A stretch of DNA of 64,000 nt from Hypericum androsaemum (taxonomy: Eukaryota; Streptophyta; Magnoliopsida; Malpighiales; Hypericaceae): NCBI GenBank assembly GCA_963995505.1, contig OZ023195.1:1426001-1490000 (forward strand), in the 5' to 3' direction. The position numbers and the translations under genes were made by a program. The notes below the pieces were generated by a model, which worked only from the letters and a program-made list of their open reading frames with translations, did no database searches and was not told the origin of the DNA. Shown piece after piece: positions 23,511 through 34,871 of this stretch. How positions within the stretch are numbered: position 1 is the stretch's first letter; every line of letters starts with the position of its first letter.

Positions 23511-24685
23511 GGAAAAATTACTCTGAGATCCTTGGTGTTTGGTATATTTAAGGCTCGTCCCCCTGTATTCTGGTAATCGATTAAAAACTCTCCATAGTTT
23601 GGCAAAATTATACTCTGGGGCCCCTGAAGGTAGAATCAGAGTTTTTCTCCGGCTAAGGCCCACATGAAATGACCAAAATGCCCCCTTTGTTAAAAAAATG
23701 AAAAATCTTTTTTCCTTCTCTCTTCATCTTCTTCCTCTACCTCCATATTTAATCAAAACCCATACCCATAAATCAAAACAAACAGATAATCTAAAAAATT
23801 CAAAAGCACGGATAATATAATGTGATTCATTACAATATTATGTTTTATGAGTACTCGTAATCAAAATCCAAAGAACACGAATGCTCGTACACATCCAAGC
23901 ACATCCAGAACCCAAATCAAAACAGATCTGTAACTTGACGAGGCACTTCCATCCTCAAATCACAAATCTGTAGTACGACGAGGAACGACGTCGGTTTCTC
24001 TCCATAGGTTCGGCGGGTTTTGCGTCAGGTCCAGCCATGGCGGTGCCCGTGGGAGGTGGTGAGGCCGCAGCGGTGGTGGAGGAGCAGACAGAGTTCGACA
24101 ATGGCGACGAACCATGGGATTCCTCGAACGACTTCTCGTGGTTGCTCATAAGATCGCTGTTACGGCTCCTCAAACTACTAGTCATCTCCTACCTTCTGGA
24201 CGTTCTCGTGGTCGTCTCCTACGGGAAGAGTGGTCGCCGTCACCCACACACACTTGAACACCACCGGCGCCGGCACTTGTCCTCACAAAAATCTAAAAGC
24301 CCTAGCTCGAAAATGACCAGAATTAAACCGATTCAATTGGACCATCCATCTCTTTGTCGTTCCCTTATTTCCTCTTCCCGTACTAGGAAGCATCCTCTTG
24401 CGAATTATTAGGGCCTGTGAAATTGTTAATTGTTAATTTTTTAAAAAAGCATCCTCCATGCTTTTTTATTTTTTTTACGGAGGAGAGAGAATTTTCTTGG
24501 TTTTTTAAGTGGGGGTATTTGTGCCATTTTATGTGGATCTTCGCCGGAGAAAAACTCTGATTCCGGTTTCTGGGACCCCAGGATATAATTTTTCTAAATT
24601 ATGGAGAGTTTTTAATCGATTACCAAAATATAGTAGGACAAGCCTTAAATATACCAAACACCAGGGACCTGAGCGTAATTTACCC
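23511..24685. mobile_element. Foldback MULE-type element D (1175 bp) with gene-like interior
   Basis: The inverted arms 23511-23700 and 24505-24685 pair through GATCCTTGGTGTTTGGTATA, AATCGATTAAAAACTCTCCA and CAGAGTTTTTCTCCGGC and their complements. The tips are GGAAAAATTACTCTGAGATCC and, reverse-complemented, GGGTAAATTACGCTCAGGTCC, the same type as elements A, B, C and E. I see no convincing 9-bp target duplication. The interior 23950-24400 is GC-rich and gene-like. Confidence 0.65.
23955..24185 (-). pseudogene. Unidentified GC-rich reading frame inside element D
   Basis: A 76-codon minus-strand frame starts MTSSLRSRNSDLMSNHEKSF, has a Ser/Ala/Pro-rich middle and ends NRRRSSSYYRFVI. The opposite strand is also open (24037-24411), so composition alone could explain either. 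I recognise no family. It is most likely a captured host fragment carried between the transposon arms. Confidence 0.25.
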
Positions 24686-24906
24686 TTAAATCTATCCACG
24701 ATATTTTTATAATTAATATTTCAGTAAATAGATGCTTAAAAGAAAACCATGAATAGATTACAAAATATGCATCTCAAAGAATTTCTATTTAATTTTATCG
24801 ACCGTATTGTATAGTATTGTGTTGAGGAAATCAAATGATAAGTAGAAACTCAATCATAAAAAGAACTGAATTAAAATGGGTCAATGACATTCCGTCGACT
24901 TCCAAA

Positions 24907-27484
24907 CAACACTGCTAGTAACATAAATTTTTTTTTCTAGTTCTCACTTACGAAATTCTAAATGAGTGAATAAGGTAAAATAATATTCAATATTCGTATT
25001 CACCATGCTAATCAAGATTCAACCGCCTACTGTAATATTTGCAAAAGTTTGACATCGACAACATACTAGTAATAAGACCAACACTGCTAATAACAAAACT
25101 ATTTTACCTCTAGCACCTGCCTACTGTAATTCTAAACAAGTAAATAAGGTGAAACAATATTCAAAATTTGTGTTCACCATGCTAATCAAGAGTCAATCGC
25201 CTAATGTAATATCTGTAAAAACATGGCATCGACAAACATGCTAGTAATAACACCAACACTACTAGTAAAAAAACAAATATCCTCTAGCGCTTGTTTACTG
25301 CAATTCTAAACAAGTGAATAACGTAAAAAAATATTCAAAATTCATATTCTCCATGCTAATCAAACGTCACCCGCCTATTGTAATATCTGCTAAACTTGAC
25401 ATCGACAATATGCCAGTAATAAGACCGACACTAGTAATAACAAAAAATAATTTACCTCTAATACCTACTTACCGTAATTCTAAACAAGTGAATAAGGTAA
25501 AATAATATTTAAATTTTGTATTTACCATGCTAATTATTAGTCAACTGCTTACTAAAATATCTAAAAAATTTTGAAATCAACTACATGCTAGTAATAAGAC
25601 CAACTCTGCTAGTAACAAAAATAATTTACCTCTGGCACATGCTTAGTCTAATTCTAAAAAGTAAATAAGATAAAATAATATTTAAAATTCGTATTCACCA
25701 TGCTAATAAAGAGTCAACCACTTACTGTAATATCTGTAAAAATTTTGCATCGACAATATGCTTGTAATAAGACTAATACTACTAGTAACACAAATAATTT
25801 ACCTTCGAAACTTGCTTATTATAATTATAAACAAGTGAATAAGGTGAAATAATATTCAAAATTCATATCCATGATGCTAATTAAGAGCCAACCCACCTAC
25901 TGTAATATTTGCAAAAACTTGACATCGACAACATGCTAGTAATAAGACCAACACTGCTAGTAACTAAAATAATTAAACTCCAACACCTGCTTACTGTAAT
26001 TCTAAACAAGGGAATAAGATGAAATAATATTCAAAATTCGTATTCAACATGCTAATCCAGAGTCAATCGCCTACGGTTATATATGGAAAAACTTGACATC
26101 GACAATATTCTAGTAATAAGACCAACACTTCTAGTAAAAATTTTTTTTACCTCGAGCACTTGCATAATGTAATTCTAAATAAGTGAATACGGTAAAATAA
26201 TATTCAAAATTCGTATTCACCATGCTAATCAAGAGTCAACTGCCTACTGTAATATCTGGAAAATTTTGACATGGATAATATGCTAGTAATAAGACCAAGA
26301 CTGCTAATAACAAAAATAATTTACCTCCAGCACCTACTTACTGTGATTCTAATCAAGTGAATAAGGTAAAATAATATTAAAAATTTGTGCTCAGCAAGCT
26401 AATAAAGAGTCAACCGCCTACTGTAATATCTGCAAAAACTTGATATCGACAATATATTAGTAATAAGACCAATACTGCTAGTAACAAAAATAATTTTCCT
26501 CCAGCACCTACTTACTGTAATTCTAAATAAGTGAATAAGGTAAAATAATATTCAAAATTCGTATTCACCATGCTAATCAAGAGTCAACTATCTACTGTAA
26601 TATCTGCAAAAATTTGACATCAACAATATGCTAGTAATAAGACCAATACTACAAGTAACAAAAATAATTTACTTCCAACACCTTCTTACTGTAATTCTAA
26701 ATAAGTGAATAAGGTGAAATAATATTCAGTAATAGTATGATTCTAATCAAGAGTCAACCGCCTACTGTAATATCTGTAAAAACTTGACATCGACAATATG
26801 CTAGTAATAAAACCAACTCTACTAGTAACAAAAATAATTTACCTCTAGCACATGTTTACTCTAATTTTAAACAAGTGAATAAGGTAAAATAATATTCAAA
26901 ATAAGTATTCACCATGCTAATCAAGAGTCAACTACCTTTTGTAATATATGAAAAAACTTAACATCTACAACATGCTATTAATACCAACACTGTTAGTAAC
27001 AAAAATAATTTACCTCCAACACCTGCTTACTGTAATTCTAAATAAATGAACAAGGTAAAATAATATTCAAAATTCGTATTCACCATGCTAATCATGAATA
27101 AATCGCCTACTGTAATATCTGCAAAAACTTGATATCGGCAACATGTTAGTTATAAGACCAACACTGTTAGTAGCAAAAATAATTCACCTCCAACTGCTGC
27201 TTACAGTAATTCTAAACAAGTGAATAAGGTTAAATAATATTCAAAATTCATATTCACCATGCTAATCAAGAGTCAAGCGCCTACTGTAATATTTGAAAAA
27301 ACTTGACATTGATAACATGCTAGTAATAAGACCAACACTGCTAGTAACAAAAATATTTTACCTCCAGTACATACTTACTGTAATTCTAAATAAGTGAATA
27401 AAGTGAAATAATATTCAAAATTTGTATTCACCATACTAATCAAGAGTCAACAGCTTATTGTAATATTTGCAAAAACTTGACATG
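24907..27484. repeat. Satellite-like tandem array, about 174-bp units, about 15 copies
   Basis: The landmark CTAGTAATAAGACC (or a near variant) recurs at about 25076, 25241, 25413, 25588, 25761, 25936, 26110, 26283, 26457, 26631, 26801, 26975, 27146 and 27320, a spacing of 165-175 and mostly 173-175. Each unit also carries AACAAGTGAATAAGGT, ATATTCAAAATTCGTATTCA and a CTACTGTAATATCTG block. Units differ by scattered substitutions and small indels. The array is very AT-rich and has no conserved reading frame. Confidence 0.93.
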
Positions 27485-27519
27485 TTGTATTCTTTCCCAC
27501 CTGCTTGACTGGTAGTATT

Positions 27520-27741
27520 TTAATTCACATTAGTTGTATTCGGAGCACTAGCAGCTGCATTGGGGGCACCTGCTCCAGCATTGTAAGCACCCGCTGATCC
27601 ATTTCGGGCAGCCATGTCTTGGTTGGCACCACAATCGTCCACGTGTTTATACCAGTTTGCAATCTTAGTAACCTTGATGTTGCCACATATGTGGCAGCTC
27701 CATGAGCTGGGAACAAGTTTTGCTCTTTTGTTCTTTGCCGT
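27520..27741 (-). CDS. Possible C2HC zinc-finger exon
   Basis: A minus-strand frame starts after an acceptor-like TTGTAG at 27742 and encodes SWSCHICGNIKVTKIANWYK then HVDDC, that is C-x2-C-x13-H-x3-C. It ends with an Ala/Gly/Asn-rich tail (GAYNAGAGAPNAAASAPN) and a stop at 27520. About 74 codons. I found no in-frame upstream exon: the nearby ATG at about 27826 would join in the wrong phase. It may be the last exon of a small gene, or a transposon-borne remnant beside the satellite array. Family not identified. Confidence 0.35.
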   Translation of the reverse strand, partial: TAKNKRAKLVPSSWSCHICGNIKVTKIANWYKHVDDCGANQDMAARNGSAGAYNAGAGAPNAAASAPNTTNVN

Positions 27742-27749
27742 CTACAACA

Positions 27750-29252
27750 CAAGCGAGCAAAGTTAGAACATACAAATGCCAATCAAAAGTTGAACTAAAG
27801 ATACACCTACGACTCATTGCACCTGCCATTGTAAAACAGAGGCGCACACACCTAAGGACTCAAATCAAGATTTAGATAGGCACACACATCTGTTGTTCTT
27901 TCGCCTTTTTGGGGATTTTGGTTCGTGTTTCTTGTGACCGATTTTGTGTAGATACAGTTGATCCTCGGCTAAGAACAGGTGGAAGTTATTGGTTTTTGGG
28001 TGGATTTGATGATAAAGGTTGAAGATGATGAAGGTGGGAGGAGGTGATGTTTTTAAAATATATTTCAAATTTTAGGACTAATTTTGTAATTTACCAAATG
28101 CCACGTCATTTACGACTTACACAACGGACTCTCCACGTAGGACGCCAAACGATGACTTTTAGAGAAATGTGAAACCCTTGTGGACAGCCAAATGGGCAGG
28201 CAGCTACCCTGACTGCCCGGGACTAAGTCGTGTCCAAGCAAAAAAAAAAACAAGGCTTCAAAATAAAATTTTAAACCACACGGCCTAAGTGTGGAATACG
28301 TCAAACTACATGGTATTAATGTGTACTTTTTCCATCAATTTTTTAAAATGTAAAAATTTTATTCGATCAAATCGCCTCAATTACAACGCCAAAATTGAGA
28401 ATTAGTTGTGTTAATTGTTAAATGAGTTAAATATTAATTAAAAAACTGCCCAGAAAGATTTCGAAAAGAAAAGAAGGGCTGAGATAATTATATCTAATTT
28501 AATATAAATCTATCTTTTTTTAGGTAAAAATTATTAGGTTTAAAAATTTGCAAATATTTTCATGATGTTCTACTTTAACCAAAATATGATATCTGAATTA
28601 AAATCGTGTAGAAGGGTTGTACAAGATCTTCATTTCATACTAAAAAATATATAAATAAGATAAGGTTTCTTAGTGTTTATCTCTTAATAAAAAGATCTTC
28701 ATCTCTAATTTATATCTCACAAATCGTTTAACTTGCAAAAATAATTATAAAATATATAAGGTTTCAAGTGACAATTTAACTTTTTTAGATAAAAAAACTA
28801 AATGAGTATCGGTGAATTATTTTCAGTTTGAAAGATATTTATTATTTGGGTTGTTTGATTGATTAGTCCGTGTCAATTTTTTTGGCCTGACCCTCCTCTA
28901 TAAACGTTTCATATTCGTACTGAAAGAATCTAACCTTTTAATTGTCGATGGGTGGGTAAATTGTTTTTAAAGATGGGTGGGTAATCGGTGAGAATATGAC
29001 AACTCATTGGGTGAGACTTTGTATATCAATAACCCTTCTATCTGATATAATTTAATTTTAAACCATATATATTTTTTAAAATTAAATCCAAATTAAGTTC
29101 TACTCGAAATTAATAATAAAACTAAACATTGTCAACTACATACCATTCTAATTTAACAGTCACTCCTTAGACTGCTCATTTTTGACTAATTTATTTTTGA
29201 ATTTTGGGTAGACATTGACAATGTAACCGAACTATATATTTTTTTATATAAA
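27750..29252. other. Intergenic DNA, no gene seen
   Basis: 27865-28068 could be leader sequence for the minus-strand exon just described. The remainder is AT-rich and shows no coding exon. Confidence 0.4.
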
Positions 29253-30650
29253 TTTTTTTTTAGGATCAACATATAACTTCATTCAATAAACCAGAGGAGA
29301 CACTTATTACATCAAATCAGCCTCTAACAAATTCACGAGAAAGGTGGGGGAACTAAAATAACAAAAATCTGAGTCCCCTTAAAATTTCTCTTTTGCAAGT
29401 GCATGGGCCACTTTGTTGGCATCTCGTCGAACATGCTCAAAACGTCGGTCTTGGATGGATGCCGCAGTAGTCAAGAAACTGAAGGGCCCGATCTAGCTCT
29501 CTTGGGCCGTCCACTGTTTCATCCGGATTAAACACCACTTGATTTCGTATTTTTCAGATGCTCCATAAAATCGCGGCAAAGAAAGACAGCCTGTGTACAT
29601 CCGCGTCCTTCATCATAAGCGACATGGTCAACTTGAAATCACACACCAAACTAGTAGAGGAATTCCCTTGGCCTGCAAAATGTTAAGTGCCAATGGACAT
29701 TCCAAGAATAAATGAAAGCCGCATGACACAACGGGAATCCGTCGTCTACCAGAATCCCTCTTTGATGCAAATTAACACCCACAGGCAAATTATTGTCCAA
29801 AGCTCGCCATAAGGAAGTTTTGATGCGGGGTGGACAATTCAGATTCCAACAGAGAGCTTCACAATCGGAGCAAGGTAGTCCGGCGGACCTCCAGATTCGG
29901 CCCACCATGCCTCCAGATCAGCTATATACCCACTTCGAACTGTGTACGATCCATCATCCGTATATCGCCAGCGTACTTTGTCAGGAGGGAGTCGAGGACC
30001 AACATACAGGACTTTAATTCGGAGGGTGTCCTCAGGAGAGAATAGCTCCTCCAGGAGATTCTCATTCCATTCAGAATAGTCTTCTAATAATAACTCAGAG
30101 ACATGTTGAAAAGTGTCACTCCCCGGTCTCAAATATTTGGGTCGGCCCTCGAGAGCCTAAGGTAACCAAGAATCTGACCAAATATTGATATCACGAGCAT
30201 TTCCAAGTCACCATTCCACTTCCGGTTTCAGTATTTCAATCCCACCCTTATACTTCTCTATGTGTCGCTAGGGTGATAACCATCCGGGGCCTCTAGTAGT
30301 GAGCATCTCGAGAAGTACTTGGCTTTGAGGATGCGAGCGTGAGGGAGGTGGGGAAAATTGCAATCTGCCAAGCTTGTTTTGCTAACATTGCTCTATTAAA
30401 GTTGCTCAATCTCCGAAGGCCCAATCCACCCTCCTTTTTCGAGCAAGACATATGATCCCAACTTTGCCAGTGCATCTTTCGTTCCGTTCCTACTCCACCC
30501 TAATAGAAAACCCCCAATCGCTTCTCAATTCTATCACAAATCTTCAGAGGAATGAGAAAACAGCTCATGATGTAAGTTGGGATGGCTTGGAGAACGGACA
30601 TAATCAAGGTCTCACGTCCCCATCTTCCCCCGAATCCTGTCCTCTAAATC
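29253..30650 (-). pseudogene. Degenerate L1-type LINE fragment (RT C-terminus to RNase H and tail)
   Basis: Read on the minus strand: end of reverse transcriptase (ETLIMSVLQAIPTYIMSC, then a TAG stop in the usual W-rich motif, then KMHWQSWDHMSCSKKEGGLG and LSNFNRAMLAKQAW), the zinc-binding RT region (VRWRYTDDGSYTVRSGY), and the RNase H end (DANKVAHALAKEKF). Noncoding tail and a 9-A run (T-run 29253-29261) follow. The in-frame stop and several frame changes mark it as dead. The 5' end is missing. No target duplication is identified. Confidence 0.8.
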
Positions 30651-30655
30651 TGCAA

Positions 30656-31094
30656 AGACTTCGATTGCAAGACTCGATTTCCCTAACGGGTCGTATCCAA
30701 TCTCCTCAACTCTTATAGTAAAGCGACTTAGTGCAATCTCTTGGTAGCTCGGGACTATGCTGCATGATATGTTAGTACGAGATTTGAATGGTGCATGGTG
30801 GAAAGTGTGAGCAAAATATATAATACTCGAAATCTGAATCTGATGTCTAATGTAGTGGATGACATGACGGTGGTGCGACATCAACAACGACAACGATTCC
30901 TTGTTGAAGAGATAAAGAAATGGGGAGGAGAGGGAATATGAAAGAGTGATAAAAAGAAAAAAAAGTTAAGAGTGTTGGAAATTTTGAAATTTTAGTAATT
31001 ATAAAGAGACAAAAAAATAATTTAATGATCATGATTAAATTACAAAAGACGAGTGACCATGGATATTTTTTACGTGATTTCTAGTAAAAAAATT
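30656..31094. repeat. Dispersed repeat, first half of the interrupted copy
   Basis: It matches 22610-23070 (GACTCGATTTCCCTAACGG, TCTTGGTAGCTCGGGACTAT, GTGTGAGCAAAATATATAAT). The match stops where the foldback element at 31095 begins and resumes at about 35330. Confidence 0.7.
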
Positions 31095-31276
31095 TCACAC
31101 CCCACACCCACTTTTTCTGTCGCCGGTAACATCTCATCATTTATGTGGCAGCCACGTTAGCCTCAAATAATCCACGTCATATGTCATCTCTTTCCAAAGA
31201 CCCAATCGCCAACCTTCTTCAACTTCGAAAGCCTGCCTTCCATGGACTACCACGATATTTTTTATTAATGGCTTAT

Positions 31277-31547
31277 TGTAATGTTTTTGATTAGGAAAGA
31301 GGGAATCAAGAACCCTAGAATTAGAGAAAAAGGGGGAAGAGATAGAATAGAAGAGGGAGAAGATAGAGAAGAACGTAATCTGTTCTTATTGAGTAATTTG
31401 GTAAAGATTCAGAATGATTACAACTATTCATCCCTTTTCTATTTATACCTAAGTCGGTCTACTGGATTATTACAATCTATTTCCAAAATTCCTAATACTT
31501 CTCATTTTGGTCCCTGCTACGTATATGAACATAACCAGTACGTTACA
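31277..31547 (-). repeat. 3' LTR of the retrotransposon
   Basis: 271 bp direct copy of 34368-34638, preceded on the minus strand by the polypurine tract at about 31548-31560. Confidence 0.92.
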
Positions 31548-31581
31548 ACTCCTCCCTTCAAAAGAACCTTGTCCTCAAGGT

Positions 31582-33951
31582 TCAAGCCACATCAAAAACG
31601 TAAGATTGAGCTTGCATATTAACCACAGAATGGTTCATGCTCTCTTGAGCTTGCATATTAACCACGGAATGGTTCATGCTATCTTGAGAAAGTGCCAATT
31701 TGGAGTACACTTGATCCACCTTCTGTAAGTCTTCAAGAACACCATAGAACTCAGTACGAACAACACCAGCATGTAACTGTCTTTTAAAGGAATGAATGTA
31801 ACAGTTTTGCAGCTCTTGAATGCTAGATGCTCTGGTTTCCAATATCTGCAACAACTTGCCCTTTTGCATACCTGGATAATTTCCCAGCTGCTGTAACAAA
31901 CCCAAACTAACTGACTCCACTGTCAACCAAGAAGAACAGTTTCTGCCATGAACCAAGAGTAACAGATTCTTCTGCTGCAGATCAAGAATGATAACTGCTG
32001 CTGTAAATAAGTGCAAGGCTGCTGCTATAAGAAATTGCAGATCTGTAGAGGGTTCAACTATGAAGAACCTAATACCTGCAAGCTTATTCACATCACCTTG
32101 GAAGTCCAACATCTGCAATTCCTCATCCTTGCTCATAACACTTGCCATCAACCTCTCGAGAATGTCTATATTAAGATCATCAATCCTTCCTAAAACCATG
32201 ACCACTAGATGATCATGATAACTCCCATGTTCGAATAGAACCTTGTCTGCAAGGTTTAGGTCTGAACAAACAAAAGAGACAGTACCAAAAACCAACTTTG
32301 ATAGTTTCAATAACATTGCATAGGCCTCGTTCAAGCAACAACTCATGCTTGTGATGTCTTCATTTCCTACAGTTTGTAAAACCTTATGCTTATCCAAGGG
32401 GCTCAAAAACAACTCATCTTCAAGCAACAAGTCCACTCTATCCATCAATGCACGCGATGGCCAAGATTGATTGTGAGAAAGTTCAAGCTGTTGCAAACTA
32501 AAAATGATTGTTTTCTTCCACTTCGAATTCAGATTTATAACCAAGGATGACAAAATACCTCGTGAATCAGCCACCATGTCTCTAAGCAGCAACCAATCAA
32601 TAATGGAAGCAAAGAACCCATCTCCAATTCCCGTAATACCAATATCGCACAATTCTTGACAAAGATCAATATCAATAATAGTGGTGACATCACTCGCAAG
32701 AACAACCATCAGATCAACAATCTCATTACAGCCTCCGGGATCACAGAACTTTACCCTCAATATTTGGAACATATTAACACCGTCATTCAACTGTCGTTGA
32801 TACCATAATTGCTGCAGAAATTCTAACATGACCTGTAGAATCAGATAATGTCCCGGGCATTGATTGCAACTGGAGCACTTAAAAATAATTCCTTGCTCAT
32901 TTGTTTTAATTGCTGACTCGTGAATTTTATCACCTTGAAGCCTGTGTGTTGCAAATCTGAGTGCTACAATAATACCCCTATAGATTCTGCCATGACACCT
33001 GAATAGCCCTATGCCTTCTTTATTGACAGTAGCAACTGACTTGTGCAAAAGGACCAAAACAGACTCTAGCTGTTGTAGTTCTTCTAATTGGCATCCTTTT
33101 TGATTATCTTTTCTGAGATCATTCCTCTTGGTCTTCATTGCCTCATGAATCTCTCTTTTAAACTTCCAAACATTTCGAACTAAAAACTTGTCAAGATTTG
33201 GAAGTTCTCGACATGTATTTGCAGAAGACATGTTTTGGGAAGTATACAGCACTCCCACCAACTTTAACTGATTAGATTGTACGCTTATCTTAACTAAATA
33301 ATCTGTCAATTCAATTTCAGAAATCTCGTCCCAATCTTTTTTCAACCAATAAGCTTCTTCCAAGGCAGTAACAATGTCTCCTGGATCCCAAGCTTGAAAC
33401 ATTAATCTCCACTCATTTCCACTTAAAGAACTCCGCTCCATCTCTTTAGTAGCTCCAAAATCATCAGGGGGCCTAGATTTAACATCAAAACAGACAACTA
33501 AGGAACTAATTCTTCCTAGTTCAACATCCACCAGGTCCTCTTCCCTATGATCATCAAAATCAAAATTTACACGCTCCATGTCCTCGATAGCACATTCTAG
33601 TTGCATCTCGTGACCAGCAACCACAACCACGACATCCACCATCTGGTTCATCACCAACAAATCTTTCTTCTCCAAATCCTTATTCACCACTTCCTTACTC
33701 TCTAAAACAAAAGTTTCCTCCAAACTCACTTGCTGTTTACTGTCAAATTCATAAGAATTCTCCAAATCACAACTCTCTGCAACACATTCCTCTTCCACTT
33801 CCTCGTCATAATCCTTGAATCGCTCACACAAGGCGTCTGTAAAATCATCCCAATAAGCCTCTTCGCTGCCATTAAAGGAACACGACACAAACCACTCTTT
33901 CGCCCTACCGACCAATAAATCTGCCACTAGGCTAAATTGATAAACCTCCAC
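31582..33951 (-). CDS. Retrotransposon ORF: gag-like start, long unassigned remainder (about 789 codons)
   Basis: One uninterrupted frame fills most of the element. Near its start it reads LVGRAKEWFVSC then YWDDFTDALCERFKDY, the pattern of the retrotransposon gag capsid domain (hydrophobic stretch, W-[FY], then W-x2-F...L..RF). The next 700 residues are acidic and Leu/Val-rich, with no RT (YxDD), integrase, protease or CCHC knuckle that I can find. CSSCNQCPGH near residue 372 is Cys-rich but not a knuckle. Near the end QDSMNHSVVNMQAQ is immediately repeated. The frame as defined here starts at a GTG; a stop lies a few codons upstream. Upstream frames at 34003-34312 (MVNQFRSLEHHRSSY) may be joined by splicing or may reflect a frameshift. 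Confidence 0.7.
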   Translation of the reverse strand: MEVYQFSLVADLLVGRAKEWFVSCSFNGSEEAYWDDFTDALCERFKDYDEEVEEECVAESCDLENSYEFDSKQQVSLEETFVLESKEVVNKDLEKKDLLVMNQMVDVVVVVAGHEMQLECAIEDMERVNFDFDDHREEDLVDVELGRISSLVVCFDVKSRPPDDFGATKEMERSSLSGNEWRLMFQAWDPGDIVTALEEAYWLKKDWDEISEIELTDYLVKISVQSNQLKLVGVLYTSQNMSSANTCRELPNLDKFLVRNVWKFKREIHEAMKTKRNDLRKDNQKGCQLEELQQLESVLVLLHKSVATVNKEGIGLFRCHGRIYRGIIVALRFATHRLQGDKIHESAIKTNEQGIIFKCSSCNQCPGHYLILQVMLEFLQQLWYQRQLNDGVNMFQILRVKFCDPGGCNEIVDLMVVLASDVTTIIDIDLCQELCDIGITGIGDGFFASIIDWLLLRDMVADSRGILSSLVINLNSKWKKTIIFSLQQLELSHNQSWPSRALMDRVDLLLEDELFLSPLDKHKVLQTVGNEDITSMSCCLNEAYAMLLKLSKLVFGTVSFVCSDLNLADKVLFEHGSYHDHLVVMVLGRIDDLNIDILERLMASVMSKDEELQMLDFQGDVNKLAGIRFFIVEPSTDLQFLIAAALHLFTAAVIILDLQQKNLLLLVHGRNCSSWLTVESVSLGLLQQLGNYPGMQKGKLLQILETRASSIQELQNCYIHSFKRQLHAGVVRTEFYGVLEDLQKVDQVYSKLALSQDSMNHSVVNMQAQESMNHSVVNMQAQSYVFDVA

Positions 33952-34350
33952 AGTTGGGTAAACATCGAGTTAGGAAGAGATTTACCTCGTTTTGACGAAT
34001 TTTCAATGCCCACTCGTCCAAGAATTCGTCCAAGAACTGGTTCTGGCTAGGCTTCGTGCCAAATTCCTGACCCACGAACTCCGAGTGTCTCTTCTGCACA
34101 GGATGGGTTTTCTTCGCTTCTCGGAATCATTCTTGAAGGAGAAGGGAAGATTCCTCTCTCGCCAAGGCCTCGACGCGGGACTTCCTCGAATCCTCGCGGA
34201 GCTCCTCCTCACCCCAGCAAAAGCCGTCGCCCGTCCTCTGGAGCTCACCCCTCTCCGTGGACAAAATATATGAAGACCGATGATGCTCCAAGCTTCGAAA
34301 TTGATTCACCATATGTGCCCTCCTTGATATTAGCTAGCAATTCTGAGGAT

Positions 34351-34367
34351 TGATAGCTCTGATACCA
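34351..34367 (-). promoter_or_regulatory. Primer binding site (initiator Met tRNA)
   Basis: TGGTATCAGAGC abuts the 5' LTR with no gap, the usual plant retrotransposon primer site. Confidence 0.88.
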
Positions 34368-34638
34368 TGTAATGTTTTTGATTAGGAAAGAGGGAATCAA
34401 GAACCCTAGAATTAGAGAAAAAGGGGGAAGAGATAGAATAGAAGAGGGAGAAGATAGAGAAGAACGTAATCTGTTCTTATTGAGTAATTTGGTAAAGATT
34501 CAGAATGATTACAACTATTCATCCCTTTTCTATTTATACCTAAGTCGGTCAACTGGATTATTACAATCTATTTCCAGAATTCCTAATACTTCTCATTTTG
34601 GTCCCTGCTACGTATATGAACATAACCAGTACGTTACA
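34368..34638 (-). repeat. 5' LTR of the retrotransposon
   Basis: 271 bp. It differs from the other LTR at two sites (an A/T in CGGTC[A/T]ACTGG and a G/A in TTTCC[A/G]GAATT-type sequence). Confidence 0.92.
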
Positions 34639-34871
34639 CTTATGTGCTTTCTGCTTTCTTTTTATTAACTTTTTTTGTTGTAGATTTTTATTAAATAAAA
34701 AAAGGAGTGGAATATAAACCGTACACCAAAATGATCAGGGTAAGGAATACAAGAAAGAAACAAACATTACACCATGAAAAGTAGCACAGCAACGAGCAAA
34801 AGCAAACCTCAATATCCATGATCTCCCCTTAATCACTCATTGTGTCTCCCTTTCATCTCCATAATTGAAAC

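Larger units (their letters stand above)
31277..34638 (-). mobile_element. Structurally intact non-autonomous LTR retrotransposon (3362 bp)
   Basis: Direct repeats 31277-31547 and 34368-34638 (271 bp, TGTAA...TTACA type) differ at two positions by my reading. CTTAT flanks both sides (31272-31276 and 34639-34643). The minus strand has TGGTATCAGAGCTATCA (34367-34351) directly after the 5' LTR, matching an initiator-methionine tRNA primer site, and a purine tract (GAAGGGAGGAGT) just before the 3' LTR. The orientation is therefore minus. The interior holds one long reading frame and no reverse transcriptase, integrase or protease motif, so replication would need proteins from another element. Confidence 0.92.

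Noticed and set aside
23502..24694. 9-bp target duplication for element D
   Set aside because: The flanks GTTTCGATT and TTAAATCTA do not match; I report the element without this support.
24907..27484. CRISPR-like or protein-repeat interpretation of the periodic array
   Set aside because: Units are contiguous with no spacer/repeat alternation, no frame is conserved, and the genome is eukaryotic.
31582..33951. Host gene interpretation of the 789-codon frame
   Set aside because: It lies entirely between matching LTRs with primer site, purine tract and target duplication, and its start is gag-like.
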